Virus record (IMG/VR): IMGVR_UViG_3300037492_000204
Coordinates: 1 to 46,411 of that record
Direction: 5' to 3' (one strand)
Origin: a virus
Length of the DNA stretch: 46,411 bases
Positions 7,492-16,705 of this stretch are shown here, piece by piece. Position 1 is the first letter of the stretch, and each line of letters starts with the position of its first letter. Both the position numbers and the translations under genes were made by a program. The notes under the pieces were generated by a model. It was not told the DNA's origin, did no database searches, and saw nothing but the letters and a program-made list of their open reading frames with translations.

Positions 7492-8462
7492 TGGCTGGAT
7501 ATACTATACAATACAGAACATTCGATCAACTTGTTGATGATGTTAGAGTAGATTTTCAAAACTATACTCTAGAGAATATGATTGAACCACAACAACTAAT
7601 CAAAGTTGCCAAACGTGTAACTTATGATCTAGGACTTCGTGTATTCAAAACTAAAGAAGATGTTCTTGAAGTAAACAATCATAGAGTAAAATTACCAGAT
7701 ACATTTTTCTCTTTAAACTTTGCATTCATGTGCGATGAGTTTACAGTAGAAACTCCTGTAATATCTGGAACACATGTAACTGAAAGACCAATCAAACCAG
7801 TTACTTATCAGTGTGCACCACCAGAAGTTATCGATGTATGTAATACACCAAATCAAACAGAAACTCCTATCCCTTGCGATACTGGTTGTGAAACTGCTTT
7901 TGATCCATGTACTACACAACCTTGTGTAAAACTTAACTGTAAAGGTGAAAAGTTCGAACTTATCGAGATAACAAGAACTTACACTAGAACATATAAAAGG
8001 TTTCATCCGTTACATATTAAAGACAGCGGTAGAACAATCGATTGTGATTGCCCTAATACTAGAGTTAGTTCTCCAAATCAAGCATGGATTAAAGATAACT
8101 ATTTATATACCAACTTCGAATGTGGTAAAGTATATATTAACTATCAAGGAATGCTTGAGAATGACGAAGGTCAGTTATTAGTTGTAGATCACGATCTTAT
8201 AAATGAATACTATGAGTATGCATTAAAAGAAAGAATACTTGAGAACTTATTATTTAACGATGAACCGGTAGATAAAAAACTTCAGTATGTTCAACAAAAA
8301 CTACATGTAGCAAGAAGACAAGCTGTATCATTAGTTAATATGCCAAACTTTAACGAGTTAAAACAATTGTGGGAAACAAACCGACGTGCTCAATATCACA
8401 AATATGTTGACATGTTTAAGTCGTACGAACCTTTAGGATTTAATAGCAATGGCTGGTACTAG
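7491..8462 (+). CDS. Probable tail ring protein 2/tail tube component, 323 aa
   Basis: The first 90 residues contain helices and strands. Residues about 110-195 hold a Cys-rich insertion with more than ten cysteines (for example CDTGCE, CTTQPC, CDC), probably a metal- or disulfide-stabilised knob. The C-terminal 90 residues are helical (LKERILENLLF, then LHVARRQAV), as in tail connector proteins. It is coupled by one base to the preceding ring-type gene. Its TAG stop lies inside the start of the hub gene, a 14-base overlap. The order ring 1, ring 2, hub is that of crAss-like tails, and this supports the call. The Cys insertion is an oddity for a connector. Confidence 0.5.
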   Translation: MAGYTIQYRTFDQLVDDVRVDFQNYTLENMIEPQQLIKVAKRVTYDLGLRVFKTKEDVLEVNNHRVKLPDTFFSLNFAFMCDEFTVETPVISGTHVTERPIKPVTYQCAPPEVIDVCNTPNQTETPIPCDTGCETAFDPCTTQPCVKLNCKGEKFELIEITRTYTRTYKRFHPLHIKDSGRTIDCDCPNTRVSSPNQAWIKDNYLYTNFECGKVYINYQGMLENDEGQLLVVDHDLINEYYEYALKERILENLLFNDEPVDKKLQYVQQKLHVARRQAVSLVNMPNFNELKQLWETNRRAQYHKYVDMFKSYEPLGFNSNGWY

Positions 8463-11400
8463 TAGTCAAGGGACTAAATCTTTTGATAAAGAGATTGTCA
8501 CCGATATAAACGATTTCCATTTACCAACAAACTCATGGGGACATGCTAGAAATGCTATCAACAATAGTGTAACTGGTGACTTAGGAAAACTTGGTAACGA
8601 ACCTTCTAACTTAGCTTGTATTAAAGCTCCTTATAAAATTATAGGGATGATTCATATACAAGCAGATGAATGGGCTATATTTTCAACAGATAATACAAAC
8701 TCTGAGATTGGTCAGTTCATTGAAAACTCTTGTACGTACAACACAAAAGTAAACGACCCTTGTTTAAACTTTAATCAAGCAAATCTTATCAAAGGTGTAT
8801 CTCGTGCAACAAGTGAGTGTACATTTGAAATCTATTGGGATGATGGAAGAAATCCTTCTAGATATATGGACTTCAATAATATTCCTTGGATCCAAGATTG
8901 TCTTGATGAAAATGGTAATAACCCTACACATCCTACATATCCTGTAGGTTGTATTACATGTACTGATACTACAAACTTAGACTGTAACTTAATACGTTTA
9001 GCTAGATTTGTAAAAGCTCCGTGCTTACGCGTACAAAAGGGTGCAAATAATGGAACGATTCCTAACGGATCTTATTTTGTAGTTGCAGCCTATGTTATAA
9101 AAGGATTAAAACTTACTGACTATTTTCCTCCAAGCAATAGTCAACCACTCTTTTACCACGAAAATACTGCTGGATCTCTAGATATTGTAATAGAATCTAT
9201 GGATACAACTTTTGATGAATATGAGTTGGTATTAATATCTACTGTAAATCAACAAACAGTTGCAAGAAAAGTAGGTATATATTCAACACATCAGAAACGT
9301 GTTACTATCGATATTATTAGCCAAACTTGGCCGTCTGTTCCTATTGAGAATATTCCGATCAGAAATCCTATCATTGATAAAACTGATGCTATGTTTAGTG
9401 TTGGTGATTATTTACTTCGTGTAGGGCCTACAACTAAGTTTGATTTTAACTATCAACCATTAGCAAATCAGATTGTAACTAAATGGGTTTCTGTAGAATA
9501 TCCTGCAGATTATTACAGACAAGGTGGTAACAATACAGGATACATGCGTGACGAAGTATATCCATTCTTTATTAGATGGGTATATGATACAGGTGATAAA
9601 TCAGCTTCATACCATATTCCTGGTAGAGCTCCTTTACCAAGTGACTTAATATTAACAGCAACTGATGCATTACCAGAAGAAATCTCTGGTGGTTTCAACT
9701 ATAATTGGGTTGTAAATAACACAGCAATCCCTGGTACAATCTTTCCTCCAAATACATTAGCACAAGATGGTGTTGGTGTATTACTTCAAGAAGGATACAT
9801 GGGATATTGGGAATCATCAGAAAGATATCCAGATAACAAATCAGATGTTTGGGATGCTAACGTAGCTGTTCCTCCTTACCCTGGAACATTACCTGCAGAT
9901 TATAACTTATGTGGTAATCAAATCAGACATCATAGATTTCCAGACAACGGATTAACTACAAACACTGAACACTTTTCTGATGTCGGTGGTGTTAAGAAGA
10001 TCCGTATAATGGCTGTTGATTTTGAAAACATTAAACCACCAGTTGATAATGCTGGAAATGTTATAACTAACATTGTTGGTTATGAAATATTAAGAGGATC
10101 TCGCCAAGGTAACCGTACGGTTATTGCAAAAGGTATGATCAACAACATGTTCTTGTATACCATTGACGGTAATATTACAACAAGAACTGGTGCATATCCT
10201 AACTATCCTTACAACGATTTAAGACCTGATCCATTTTTATCACAAATACCTACATCTATACCGATGTGTGATATCTTTGGTAACAGTGGTGGTGGATTAG
10301 TTTCATCACCAATATCAAACTATTCTCAAAGATTGTTTACATTCCATTCACCTGAAACAAGTTTTACGGATCCATACTTAAATGCAAAGGAACTTAAATC
10401 TTATGGTACAGTGTATGGTGATGTTAACGGTAAGTTTGAATATTCAGAAAAACATCCTCAACATAAACTTGTAACTAACGTTGCATTTATAGTATCTGCA
10501 TTAGCTGGTTTAGGTTTAGCTGCTATGTCAATGGCAGGTAATACAAAGATTACTGATACAGGTTCTAGAAAAGGTACAATACCTTGTACAGTTTGTGGTA
10601 CAACAGTTCCTTTACCAGCATTCTCTGGTAACATTGCAGGTGATATTGCTCGACAAGTATCTGATTTAGCAAGAACTGCATTAAGAATAAGTGGTGCTGA
10701 AGCTGCAACATTAGCTGGCCCAGGATCTTCATTACCAGGTTTTCCAGGTACTGAGATTAGTAGTGAGTTTTTCATGAAAGCTGTAAATGATGTATTAAGT
10801 CTTTTACCTGTAACGGATGTAAACGGTATCAGTTATGAAGCAGAAGATACTGCATTTAAGAAAACAGGTGGTGTTGGTAGTGCTTTAGCTATTGGTGCCC
10901 TTAACCCTACATTTGCTTATTACTTTGCTGAAGGTACAGATGCTACATTAAGAATCATTAAAGCAATGTTAAGATACAGACAGTTTGCTATTAAGTATAA
11001 CTCTCATTGTTTATATAATAGATTTATCGGTAATAGTGCTGGACAAAAAAGAAGAGCATTGACTGATGCTAATTACATAGGTCCACAACTTACAGATTTT
11101 GGTTCTAGTGTTCGTATTAACAACTTAAACAGAAGTAGAACTGTAGCTATAAATCTATTAACAGCATTAGCAGATCCACCAGTAACTGACAACTCAAGAG
11201 TATTATTATCTTCAGTTTCTGGTACAATTACTAATGATGATCCTACTACTTTCTATACAGTTAATACTGCAGCATCTCATTACGTTGCTTTAAAACAAAG
11301 ATTGAGAAATCAATATGGTCAAATCGATTCTATATTACAAGAGGTTATTCCAGCTTGTGTATTTAATCCTAAATCAGGTGCAACATTAACATCAGTAACT

Positions 11401-13386
11401 GGTGTTAATACTGTATTGTTTGGTGGTGATACTTACATCGGTAGATTTACTGAAAAGAATACAATGCCTTTCTTTTATGATTGGTTATATGATCAACCAG
11501 ATGGTACAGGATTTGACTATACTAAATATAAAAATGTACCTAACCCTACTTATTGGGTGAATGCTGAAGAATATGAAACTCAAACTTTCACTTCAGGTAT
11601 GCAATTACAATGGACTCCACCAGCTCCACCAACTATTCCTAACTGGCAATCTAATCTTCCTTCTGGAAGATATTGTTTAGATTCATTCTCTTGTCCAGGT
11701 TTTGAGTTTGGTGTAAAGAATGGTTACTTCTATTTATTCAACTCAGGAGTTCGTGACTTCTTTGTTGAATCTGAGATTAATATCGATCTTCGCGATTGGG
11801 GAGATAGAGATGCTGAACAACATTACGATCCATATCGTTACACAAACGAAAAACAATTGTTTGATACAGCTATTATTCGTTCTGGTAACTACTATAAATA
11901 CGACTTCTCATTGAGTATATCTAAGTCATTCTTTAACTACATATCTTGGGGTAATACTCAAGATAGATATTATGATCCTCAATTAGCAGAAACATGTTTT
12001 GTGTATGATCCTAATCGTGTTATTTATTCTTTACCTGCACAATTCGAAAGCAAGCGTGACAACTGGTTGTTCTTCTTACCAAATAACTATAAAGACTTTT
12101 TATCTACAGTAACAACAGTTAAATCTGTAAACAAAAATGGAGCTTTAATAATGTTTGATAGAGAAAGTCCTGTACAATTTATGGGAGTTGATCAATTACA
12201 AACAGACACTGGTACTAAGATTACTATTGGTGACGGTGGTTTATTCTCACAACCTCTTCAGAATCTTATGAATTCTGATAAGTCTTACGAGTATGGTTCT
12301 TGTCAAAACAGATTAAGTGCTATTAATACACCTATGGGTTTATTCTGGATTAGTCAAAACCAAGGTAAGATCTTCAGATTGATGGATGGAGTAAAAGAAA
12401 TATCAATGACTGATAACAAATGGTGGTTTGCAACATATCTACCATACAAGATCACTGATGATTTCCCTGACTTTAAATTATTAGATAATCCGGTTATCGG
12501 AGTTGGTTGTCAGTCTATTTACGACAACGAAAATGCCTTAGTATATTTCTGTAAAAAAGACTTTACTTTAAAGAAAGACTTGGTTGATACTGTAGTTTAC
12601 ATCGATAACGATGACTTCCTTGTTAACGGTATATTACCTATTAAACTTGGAGACTCTAGATACTTCGATGATGCAAGTTGGACTATGTCTTATGATCCAA
12701 AAACTGATGGTTGGATTGGATGGCATGATTGGCATCCTAACTTATTGATACCAGGTAAGAATACTTTCATGAGTGTTCTTGATGACGGTGTATGGATCCA
12801 TAATCAAAGATGTGATAGTTATTGTAACTTCTATGGTATCGATTATCCTTTTGAAGTTGAGTATTTGTTAAATACTGTTCAACAAATAAATACACTAAGA
12901 AGCATCGAGTATATTCTAGAAGTTTACAAATACCATAAAAACTGTCATGATAGGTTCCATGTATTAGACTTTAACTTTGATGAAGCTGTTGTTTATAATA
13001 CAGAACAAGTATCTGGTTTATTAAGACTTAACATCACGCCTAAAAATGATGTAGGATTGTTATTACAATATCCTCAAGTTAATGTAAACAGTATTGATAT
13101 CTTGTATTCTAAAGAAGAAAACAAATATAGATTCAATCAGTTCTGGGATATAACAGATGATCGTGGTGAATATAATATCAATGCTCAACGTATGATATGG
13201 AATACATTACCTAACGGTTATATTAAGAGCTTAAACTTTAACAATTTATCATACAATAAAGACTTTACACAACGTAAGAAGTTCAGACATTATACAACTT
13301 CTGTGTTCTTAAGAAGAAAAGTGTCTGGAGATCGTAAAATGTTGGTAATGTTAACTGATAATAAAAACCTTTATTCACCAAGATAA
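8449..13386 (+). CDS. Large tail hub/stabilization-type protein, 1645 aa
   Basis: This protein probably forms the tail hub or nozzle (the P22 gp10/T7 gp12 position) of the short tail. The N-terminus (KSFDKEIVTDINDFHLPTNS, then ARNAINNSVTGD) resembles crAss-like stabilization proteins as I know them. The rest is beta-rich with many Tyr, Trp and Asn residues, as in beta-propeller nozzle proteins. Residues 674-697 form an unexpected hydrophobic Ala/Gly/Leu stretch, followed by CTVC near 709-712 and a Gly/Ala-rich helical region to about 770. The whole looks like an insertion into the propeller. The gene overlaps the previous one by 14 bases and the next by one base. No enzymatic motif is clear. 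Confidence 0.65.
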   Translation: MAGTSSQGTKSFDKEIVTDINDFHLPTNSWGHARNAINNSVTGDLGKLGNEPSNLACIKAPYKIIGMIHIQADEWAIFSTDNTNSEIGQFIENSCTYNTKVNDPCLNFNQANLIKGVSRATSECTFEIYWDDGRNPSRYMDFNNIPWIQDCLDENGNNPTHPTYPVGCITCTDTTNLDCNLIRLARFVKAPCLRVQKGANNGTIPNGSYFVVAAYVIKGLKLTDYFPPSNSQPLFYHENTAGSLDIVIESMDTTFDEYELVLISTVNQQTVARKVGIYSTHQKRVTIDIISQTWPSVPIENIPIRNPIIDKTDAMFSVGDYLLRVGPTTKFDFNYQPLANQIVTKWVSVEYPADYYRQGGNNTGYMRDEVYPFFIRWVYDTGDKSASYHIPGRAPLPSDLILTATDALPEEISGGFNYNWVVNNTAIPGTIFPPNTLAQDGVGVLLQEGYMGYWESSERYPDNKSDVWDANVAVPPYPGTLPADYNLCGNQIRHHRFPDNGLTTNTEHFSDVGGVKKIRIMAVDFENIKPPVDNAGNVITNIVGYEILRGSRQGNRTVIAKGMINNMFLYTIDGNITTRTGAYPNYPYNDLRPDPFLSQIPTSIPMCDIFGNSGGGLVSSPISNYSQRLFTFHSPETSFTDPYLNAKELKSYGTVYGDVNGKFEYSEKHPQHKLVTNVAFIVSALAGLGLAAMSMAGNTKITDTGSRKGTIPCTVCGTTVPLPAFSGNIAGDIARQVSDLARTALRISGAEAATLAGPGSSLPGFPGTEISSEFFMKAVNDVLSLLPVTDVNGISYEAEDTAFKKTGGVGSALAIGALNPTFAYYFAEGTDATLRIIKAMLRYRQFAIKYNSHCLYNRFIGNSAGQKRRALTDANYIGPQLTDFGSSVRINNLNRSRTVAINLLTALADPPVTDNSRVLLSSVSGTITNDDPTTFYTVNTAASHYVALKQRLRNQYGQIDSILQEVIPACVFNPKSGATLTSVTGVNTVLFGGDTYIGRFTEKNTMPFFYDWLYDQPDGTGFDYTKYKNVPNPTYWVNAEEYETQTFTSGMQLQWTPPAPPTIPNWQSNLPSGRYCLDSFSCPGFEFGVKNGYFYLFNSGVRDFFVESEINIDLRDWGDRDAEQHYDPYRYTNEKQLFDTAIIRSGNYYKYDFSLSISKSFFNYISWGNTQDRYYDPQLAETCFVYDPNRVIYSLPAQFESKRDNWLFFLPNNYKDFLSTVTTVKSVNKNGALIMFDRESPVQFMGVDQLQTDTGTKITIGDGGLFSQPLQNLMNSDKSYEYGSCQNRLSAINTPMGLFWISQNQGKIFRLMDGVKEISMTDNKWWFATYLPYKITDDFPDFKLLDNPVIGVGCQSIYDNENALVYFCKKDFTLKKDLVDTVVYIDNDDFLVNGILPIKLGDSRYFDDASWTMSYDPKTDGWIGWHDWHPNLLIPGKNTFMSVLDDGVWIHNQRCDSYCNFYGIDYPFEVEYLLNTVQQINTLRSIEYILEVYKYHKNCHDRFHVLDFNFDEAVVYNTEQVSGLLRLNITPKNDVGLLLQYPQVNVNSIDILYSKEENKYRFNQFWDITDDRGEYNINAQRMIWNTLPNGYIKSLNFNNLSYNKDFTQRKKFRHYTTSVFLRRKVSGDRKMLVMLTDNKNLYSPR

Positions 13387-14636
13387 TGCAAACATATTCT
13401 ACAGGAGGACCTTCTCCAGAAAAGGCTCAAAAGTTTTTAAAAGATGGTCAAATATATGGTCATCCACTTTCTGATAAACAGAAAGAATTTTTTGCTAACT
13501 TAGCGGGGACGGATTTAGATGGGAATTTGTTAGATGAAGAAACAGGTGAACCAATTGAACAACTAGATTCAGAAGAACAAGAATTTAAAAAAGGTGGTAG
13601 TATGAAACGAATAGAAATACCTGAAGGCCCTTTATATTATATGTTTAACCTTGGTGGTCAAAACGGAATATTCAAAGGTGATGTATCTATTAATAACCCT
13701 AGATTAGCGAAAGACTTGAGTAAGTTTATTCGTCAAATAAATATTGTGAAAACAGGTGGAGAACATATACCACCTGCAAGCGATGTTAATGACGTTGTAG
13801 CTCAGAAAAAAAATACCTTTCAACAGTTTCTTCAAACTAATACAATGAATGCATTAGCTGATGAAGAAGCTAAGAGTATTATTGGTGCACATGATCTGAT
13901 ACAAAAATGTGGTGGTTCTATGTTTGCCTATGGCGGTGAAGATTACGATCAACCGATTGGACCAGAAACTCCATATGAGCATGCATTAAGATTAAAGAAA
14001 ATGCAACAACCAATACCACCAACAACTATTTCTGATCAGATTCCTTTATCACAAACTAACGAACCGTCTTCATATGATTGGAAAGCTAATCCTTTCAATC
14101 AAACAACACCTACACCTCCGAATCAAGTAGCTAATACTACTATGACTGGTGTACAAGCTCCGGCCGTTGTTCCTTCTACTACACAGGTAATGGATAATCT
14201 TACACCTAATGCAACAAGATTTGATACAGATGTAAAGAAACCAAATCAAAGAAATACAGGTATAAACTATACACAATCAGCTACATCAAATATACCATAT
14301 GGTCAACTTGCAGCTGAAGGTATTATAACTGGAATGGAAGGTATTACAAGTATGTTGAATGCTGGTGAATATAAAAGACAAGAAGAACTTCGTAGAAAAA
14401 GATTAAATGCAGATGCTGTATTTACTCCTGTAACAGGTTCAAATAACAGAGGTACATATGATGTAAATACTGGTGCATTCAGACCAGATCAAATGGTACC
14501 TCAACAATTTAAAGGGAATAGTTTTGGTCAGTTTGGTTCACCATCTAGCTATAAACTTGGTGGAGAACATGAAATGGATGATGACGAAATAAAAGAACTT
14601 ATTAAACAAGGTTATAAAATAGATTACTTAGACTAA
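13386..14636 (+). CDS. Putative virion protein with GG motifs and acidic C-terminus, 416 aa
   Basis: The ATG overlaps the TAA of the hub gene, so translation is probably coupled. The protein has several Gly-Gly segments (KKGGS, KCGGSMFAYGGE) and a Pro/Thr/Asn-rich, probably disordered middle (about 190-300). A helix with RRKRLNADAVF lies near 335-350. The C-terminus YKLGGEHEMDDDEIKEL...GYKIDYL resembles endings I associate with crAss-like structural proteins. No catalytic motif is visible. It could be a tail-internal, scaffold-like or cargo-loading protein. Confidence 0.5.
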   Translation: MQTYSTGGPSPEKAQKFLKDGQIYGHPLSDKQKEFFANLAGTDLDGNLLDEETGEPIEQLDSEEQEFKKGGSMKRIEIPEGPLYYMFNLGGQNGIFKGDVSINNPRLAKDLSKFIRQINIVKTGGEHIPPASDVNDVVAQKKNTFQQFLQTNTMNALADEEAKSIIGAHDLIQKCGGSMFAYGGEDYDQPIGPETPYEHALRLKKMQQPIPPTTISDQIPLSQTNEPSSYDWKANPFNQTTPTPPNQVANTTMTGVQAPAVVPSTTQVMDNLTPNATRFDTDVKKPNQRNTGINYTQSATSNIPYGQLAAEGIITGMEGITSMLNAGEYKRQEELRRKRLNADAVFTPVTGSNNRGTYDVNTGAFRPDQMVPQQFKGNSFGQFGSPSSYKLGGEHEMDDDEIKELIKQGYKIDYLD

Positions 14637-14641
14637 CTATC

Positions 14642-16627
14642 ATGAGAAAAGTAAAAATAACAGGCTTGCCAGAAGCTAAGAAAGGTGGAAATACTGATCG
14701 TAATAATGCGATGTTCTTTCCATGGCCGGTATTAAATGGTACCGCATTGTCTAAACCTGATGTAGAAGTTAACAAAACTTTGAAACCAGTACCTCGTGAA
14801 GAAGCTACATTAGAAGCTGAAAAAGGTGAGACTATAGTAACCGACATGAACAACGATGGTATTACAGAACATTATACTATTGGTGGAGAAAGACATTCTA
14901 ATGGTGGTACTCCATTAAACGTTCCTAAAAATTCTTTTATATTTTCTCGAGATAAATCTATGGCTATAAAAGACCAAGAAATATTAAAAGACTTTGGAAC
15001 AAGTGGTACAAAAACACCAGCTGATATCTCAAAGAAATATGATATCAACGAATTCCGAAGAGTCTTAGCAGATCCTGATACTGATAAACTTCAGAAAAAA
15101 ACTGCAGAACAAATGATTGCAAACTACAACATGAAGTTAGCTAAACTTGCTTTAGCACAAGAATCAATCAAAGGATTTCCTAATGGTATCCCTGAGATTG
15201 CTATGCCTTACTTAATGGCTACAGAAATGGATCCATCTCAAATGTTAGGTACACAAGGAATGCCAGAACAACCTTTAGGTAATACTGCCAAATACGGTGG
15301 TCAATATATGTTTGAAACTGCAGGTGAAGTATTAGATCCAGATATCAATCCTTGGGCCAGCAAGACTAGCCAAGGTAAAACAACACCTACACAACAAAAT
15401 TCAGATTCTCCATATACAACTGAAGACTATAATCGTTTCTATAAAGAGAAAGGTATCGATACTTCTAAGTTAAATGGTAAACAAGCTCAGTTAGAACTAT
15501 ATAAAAAAGCAGATCCTTTCCACAAAGCATACATGTGGGGATCGTACGGTGATACAAAAGCTGGTGCTACTGGTAGTAAGTTTGAAAAATATGCACCTTT
15601 ACCTAATGAAAATTATACAGCATATAGAGATCGTATGTCAAAGACATATTCTCCTGAAGCTTTAAACAAAGAATTAGATAAGTATGTACCTAACTTTGCT
15701 GATGGTAAGAATGGTGCTCGTGTAGCTTTCTTATTAAACGAACCAAAGATAGACCAAGCTCCAGTTGCTGATCCAGTTAAAGATCCAGTTACAGCATTAA
15801 CACAACCAGCAGTTCCTGGAGTTCCTGCTCAACCTCACTTACAAGGTGTACCAGCTAAAGAAAATGATCAGTATTGGTTACAAGATATTATCAAAACTGC
15901 AGGTGCTACTCGTGACTTTTTTGGTATTAAGAAATATGGCCCGTGGCAAGCTACTCCGGGAGTAGATTACGTGGATCCTACTTTTTACGACCCAAATAGA
16001 GAAATAGCAGCAACCAATGAACAGATGGCTATCGGTACACAAGGTGCACAAATCTTTACTGGACCACAAGCCTACAACGCTCGTTTTGCTCAAATGCAAG
16101 GACAAGGTGCTAAGTCTATCGCAGATACCATGAGTCGTGTTAATAACTTGAACGTTGGTGTAGCAAACCAAACTGAAGGAGTTAATACTGATATCTATAA
16201 TCAACACTCACAAAACTTAGCAGGTTTACAAACTCAACTGTATGATAAGGGAGTTATCTTAAACCAACAGTTTGACAATTCTAAGAACATGGCTCGTCAG
16301 AACATGAGACAAAGTTATATCGATGCTGTTACAAACAAGAACCAAACAGCTAGTTTAAACTCAATGTTCCCTCAGTTCAATATCAATCCTTTAGAAGGAG
16401 GTCGTGTTCGTTATACTGGTAAAGAGGCTCCATTGGATACCAATACACAGGATCATAACCAAATGATTGAGTTGGCTAAGAAATATAAAGATCTTCCTGG
16501 AATGTCTTGGAAAGATGCTTTGGATGCAGCTCAAACTGAAATGACAGGTAAACGTGGTAACATAAATAACCCTGACTACAAGTTTGAACAGTACCAAAGG
16601 TTGCTAGCTGCCCAGAATAATGGATAA
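14642..16627 (+). CDS. Conserved crAss-type virion protein (GGERHSNGG motif), 661 aa
   Basis: Residues 55-105 carry the distinctive segment EAEKGETIVTD followed by GGERHSNGGTPLNVP (81-95) and FIFSRD, a pattern I associate with a conserved structural protein placed between the tail hub and the cargo genes of crAss-like phages. A Pro/Val-rich, probably flexible linker occupies about 375-405. The C-terminal 200 residues are Gln/Asn-rich and helical, and may form a coiled coil. It begins 5 bases after the previous stop and is followed by about 78 bases with a promoter-like element, so it may be the last gene of the tail sub-operon. Its molecular role is not known to me. Confidence 0.55.
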   Translation: MRKVKITGLPEAKKGGNTDRNNAMFFPWPVLNGTALSKPDVEVNKTLKPVPREEATLEAEKGETIVTDMNNDGITEHYTIGGERHSNGGTPLNVPKNSFIFSRDKSMAIKDQEILKDFGTSGTKTPADISKKYDINEFRRVLADPDTDKLQKKTAEQMIANYNMKLAKLALAQESIKGFPNGIPEIAMPYLMATEMDPSQMLGTQGMPEQPLGNTAKYGGQYMFETAGEVLDPDINPWASKTSQGKTTPTQQNSDSPYTTEDYNRFYKEKGIDTSKLNGKQAQLELYKKADPFHKAYMWGSYGDTKAGATGSKFEKYAPLPNENYTAYRDRMSKTYSPEALNKELDKYVPNFADGKNGARVAFLLNEPKIDQAPVADPVKDPVTALTQPAVPGVPAQPHLQGVPAKENDQYWLQDIIKTAGATRDFFGIKKYGPWQATPGVDYVDPTFYDPNREIAATNEQMAIGTQGAQIFTGPQAYNARFAQMQGQGAKSIADTMSRVNNLNVGVANQTEGVNTDIYNQHSQNLAGLQTQLYDKGVILNQQFDNSKNMARQNMRQSYIDAVTNKNQTASLNSMFPQFNINPLEGGRVRYTGKEAPLDTNTQDHNQMIELAKKYKDLPGMSWKDALDAAQTEMTGKRGNINNPDYKFEQYQRLLAAQNNG

Positions 16628-16705
16628 TAAACTTTAAAGGTTTATTAGAATAAGGAGTTAAACTTTTAAAATTTTTCTTATATTTAAAGTATCAAAGTAT
16701 AAACT
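16628..16705 (+). promoter_or_regulatory. Promoter-like element ahead of the giant cargo/RNA polymerase block
   Basis: This is the largest gap in the 23-kb block of tail and cargo genes. The stretch at about 16661-16693 (AAACTTTTAAAATTTTTCTT, then ATATTTAAAG) matches the element before the 200-aa gene at 26 of 33 aligned positions. TATATT is at 16679-16684, leaving a leader of about 15 bases to the ATG at 16706. A weak A/T-rich inverted repeat (AAACTTTAAAGGTTT, about 16629-16643) precedes it. The element suggests that cargo genes can be transcribed separately from tail genes. Confidence 0.45.

Noticed and set aside
8460-8462. Possible recoding of TAG, known in some crAss-like phages
   Set aside because: Reading through the TAG at 8462 adds only a few residues before TAA, and the TAG at 40478 is also soon followed by another stop. 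The long ORFs contain no in-frame TAG, so the standard code fits.
10458-10775. 105-aa minus-strand ORF within the tail hub gene
   Set aside because: It is the shadow of a Gly/Ala/Thr-rich stretch in a well-supported long gene on the other strand.
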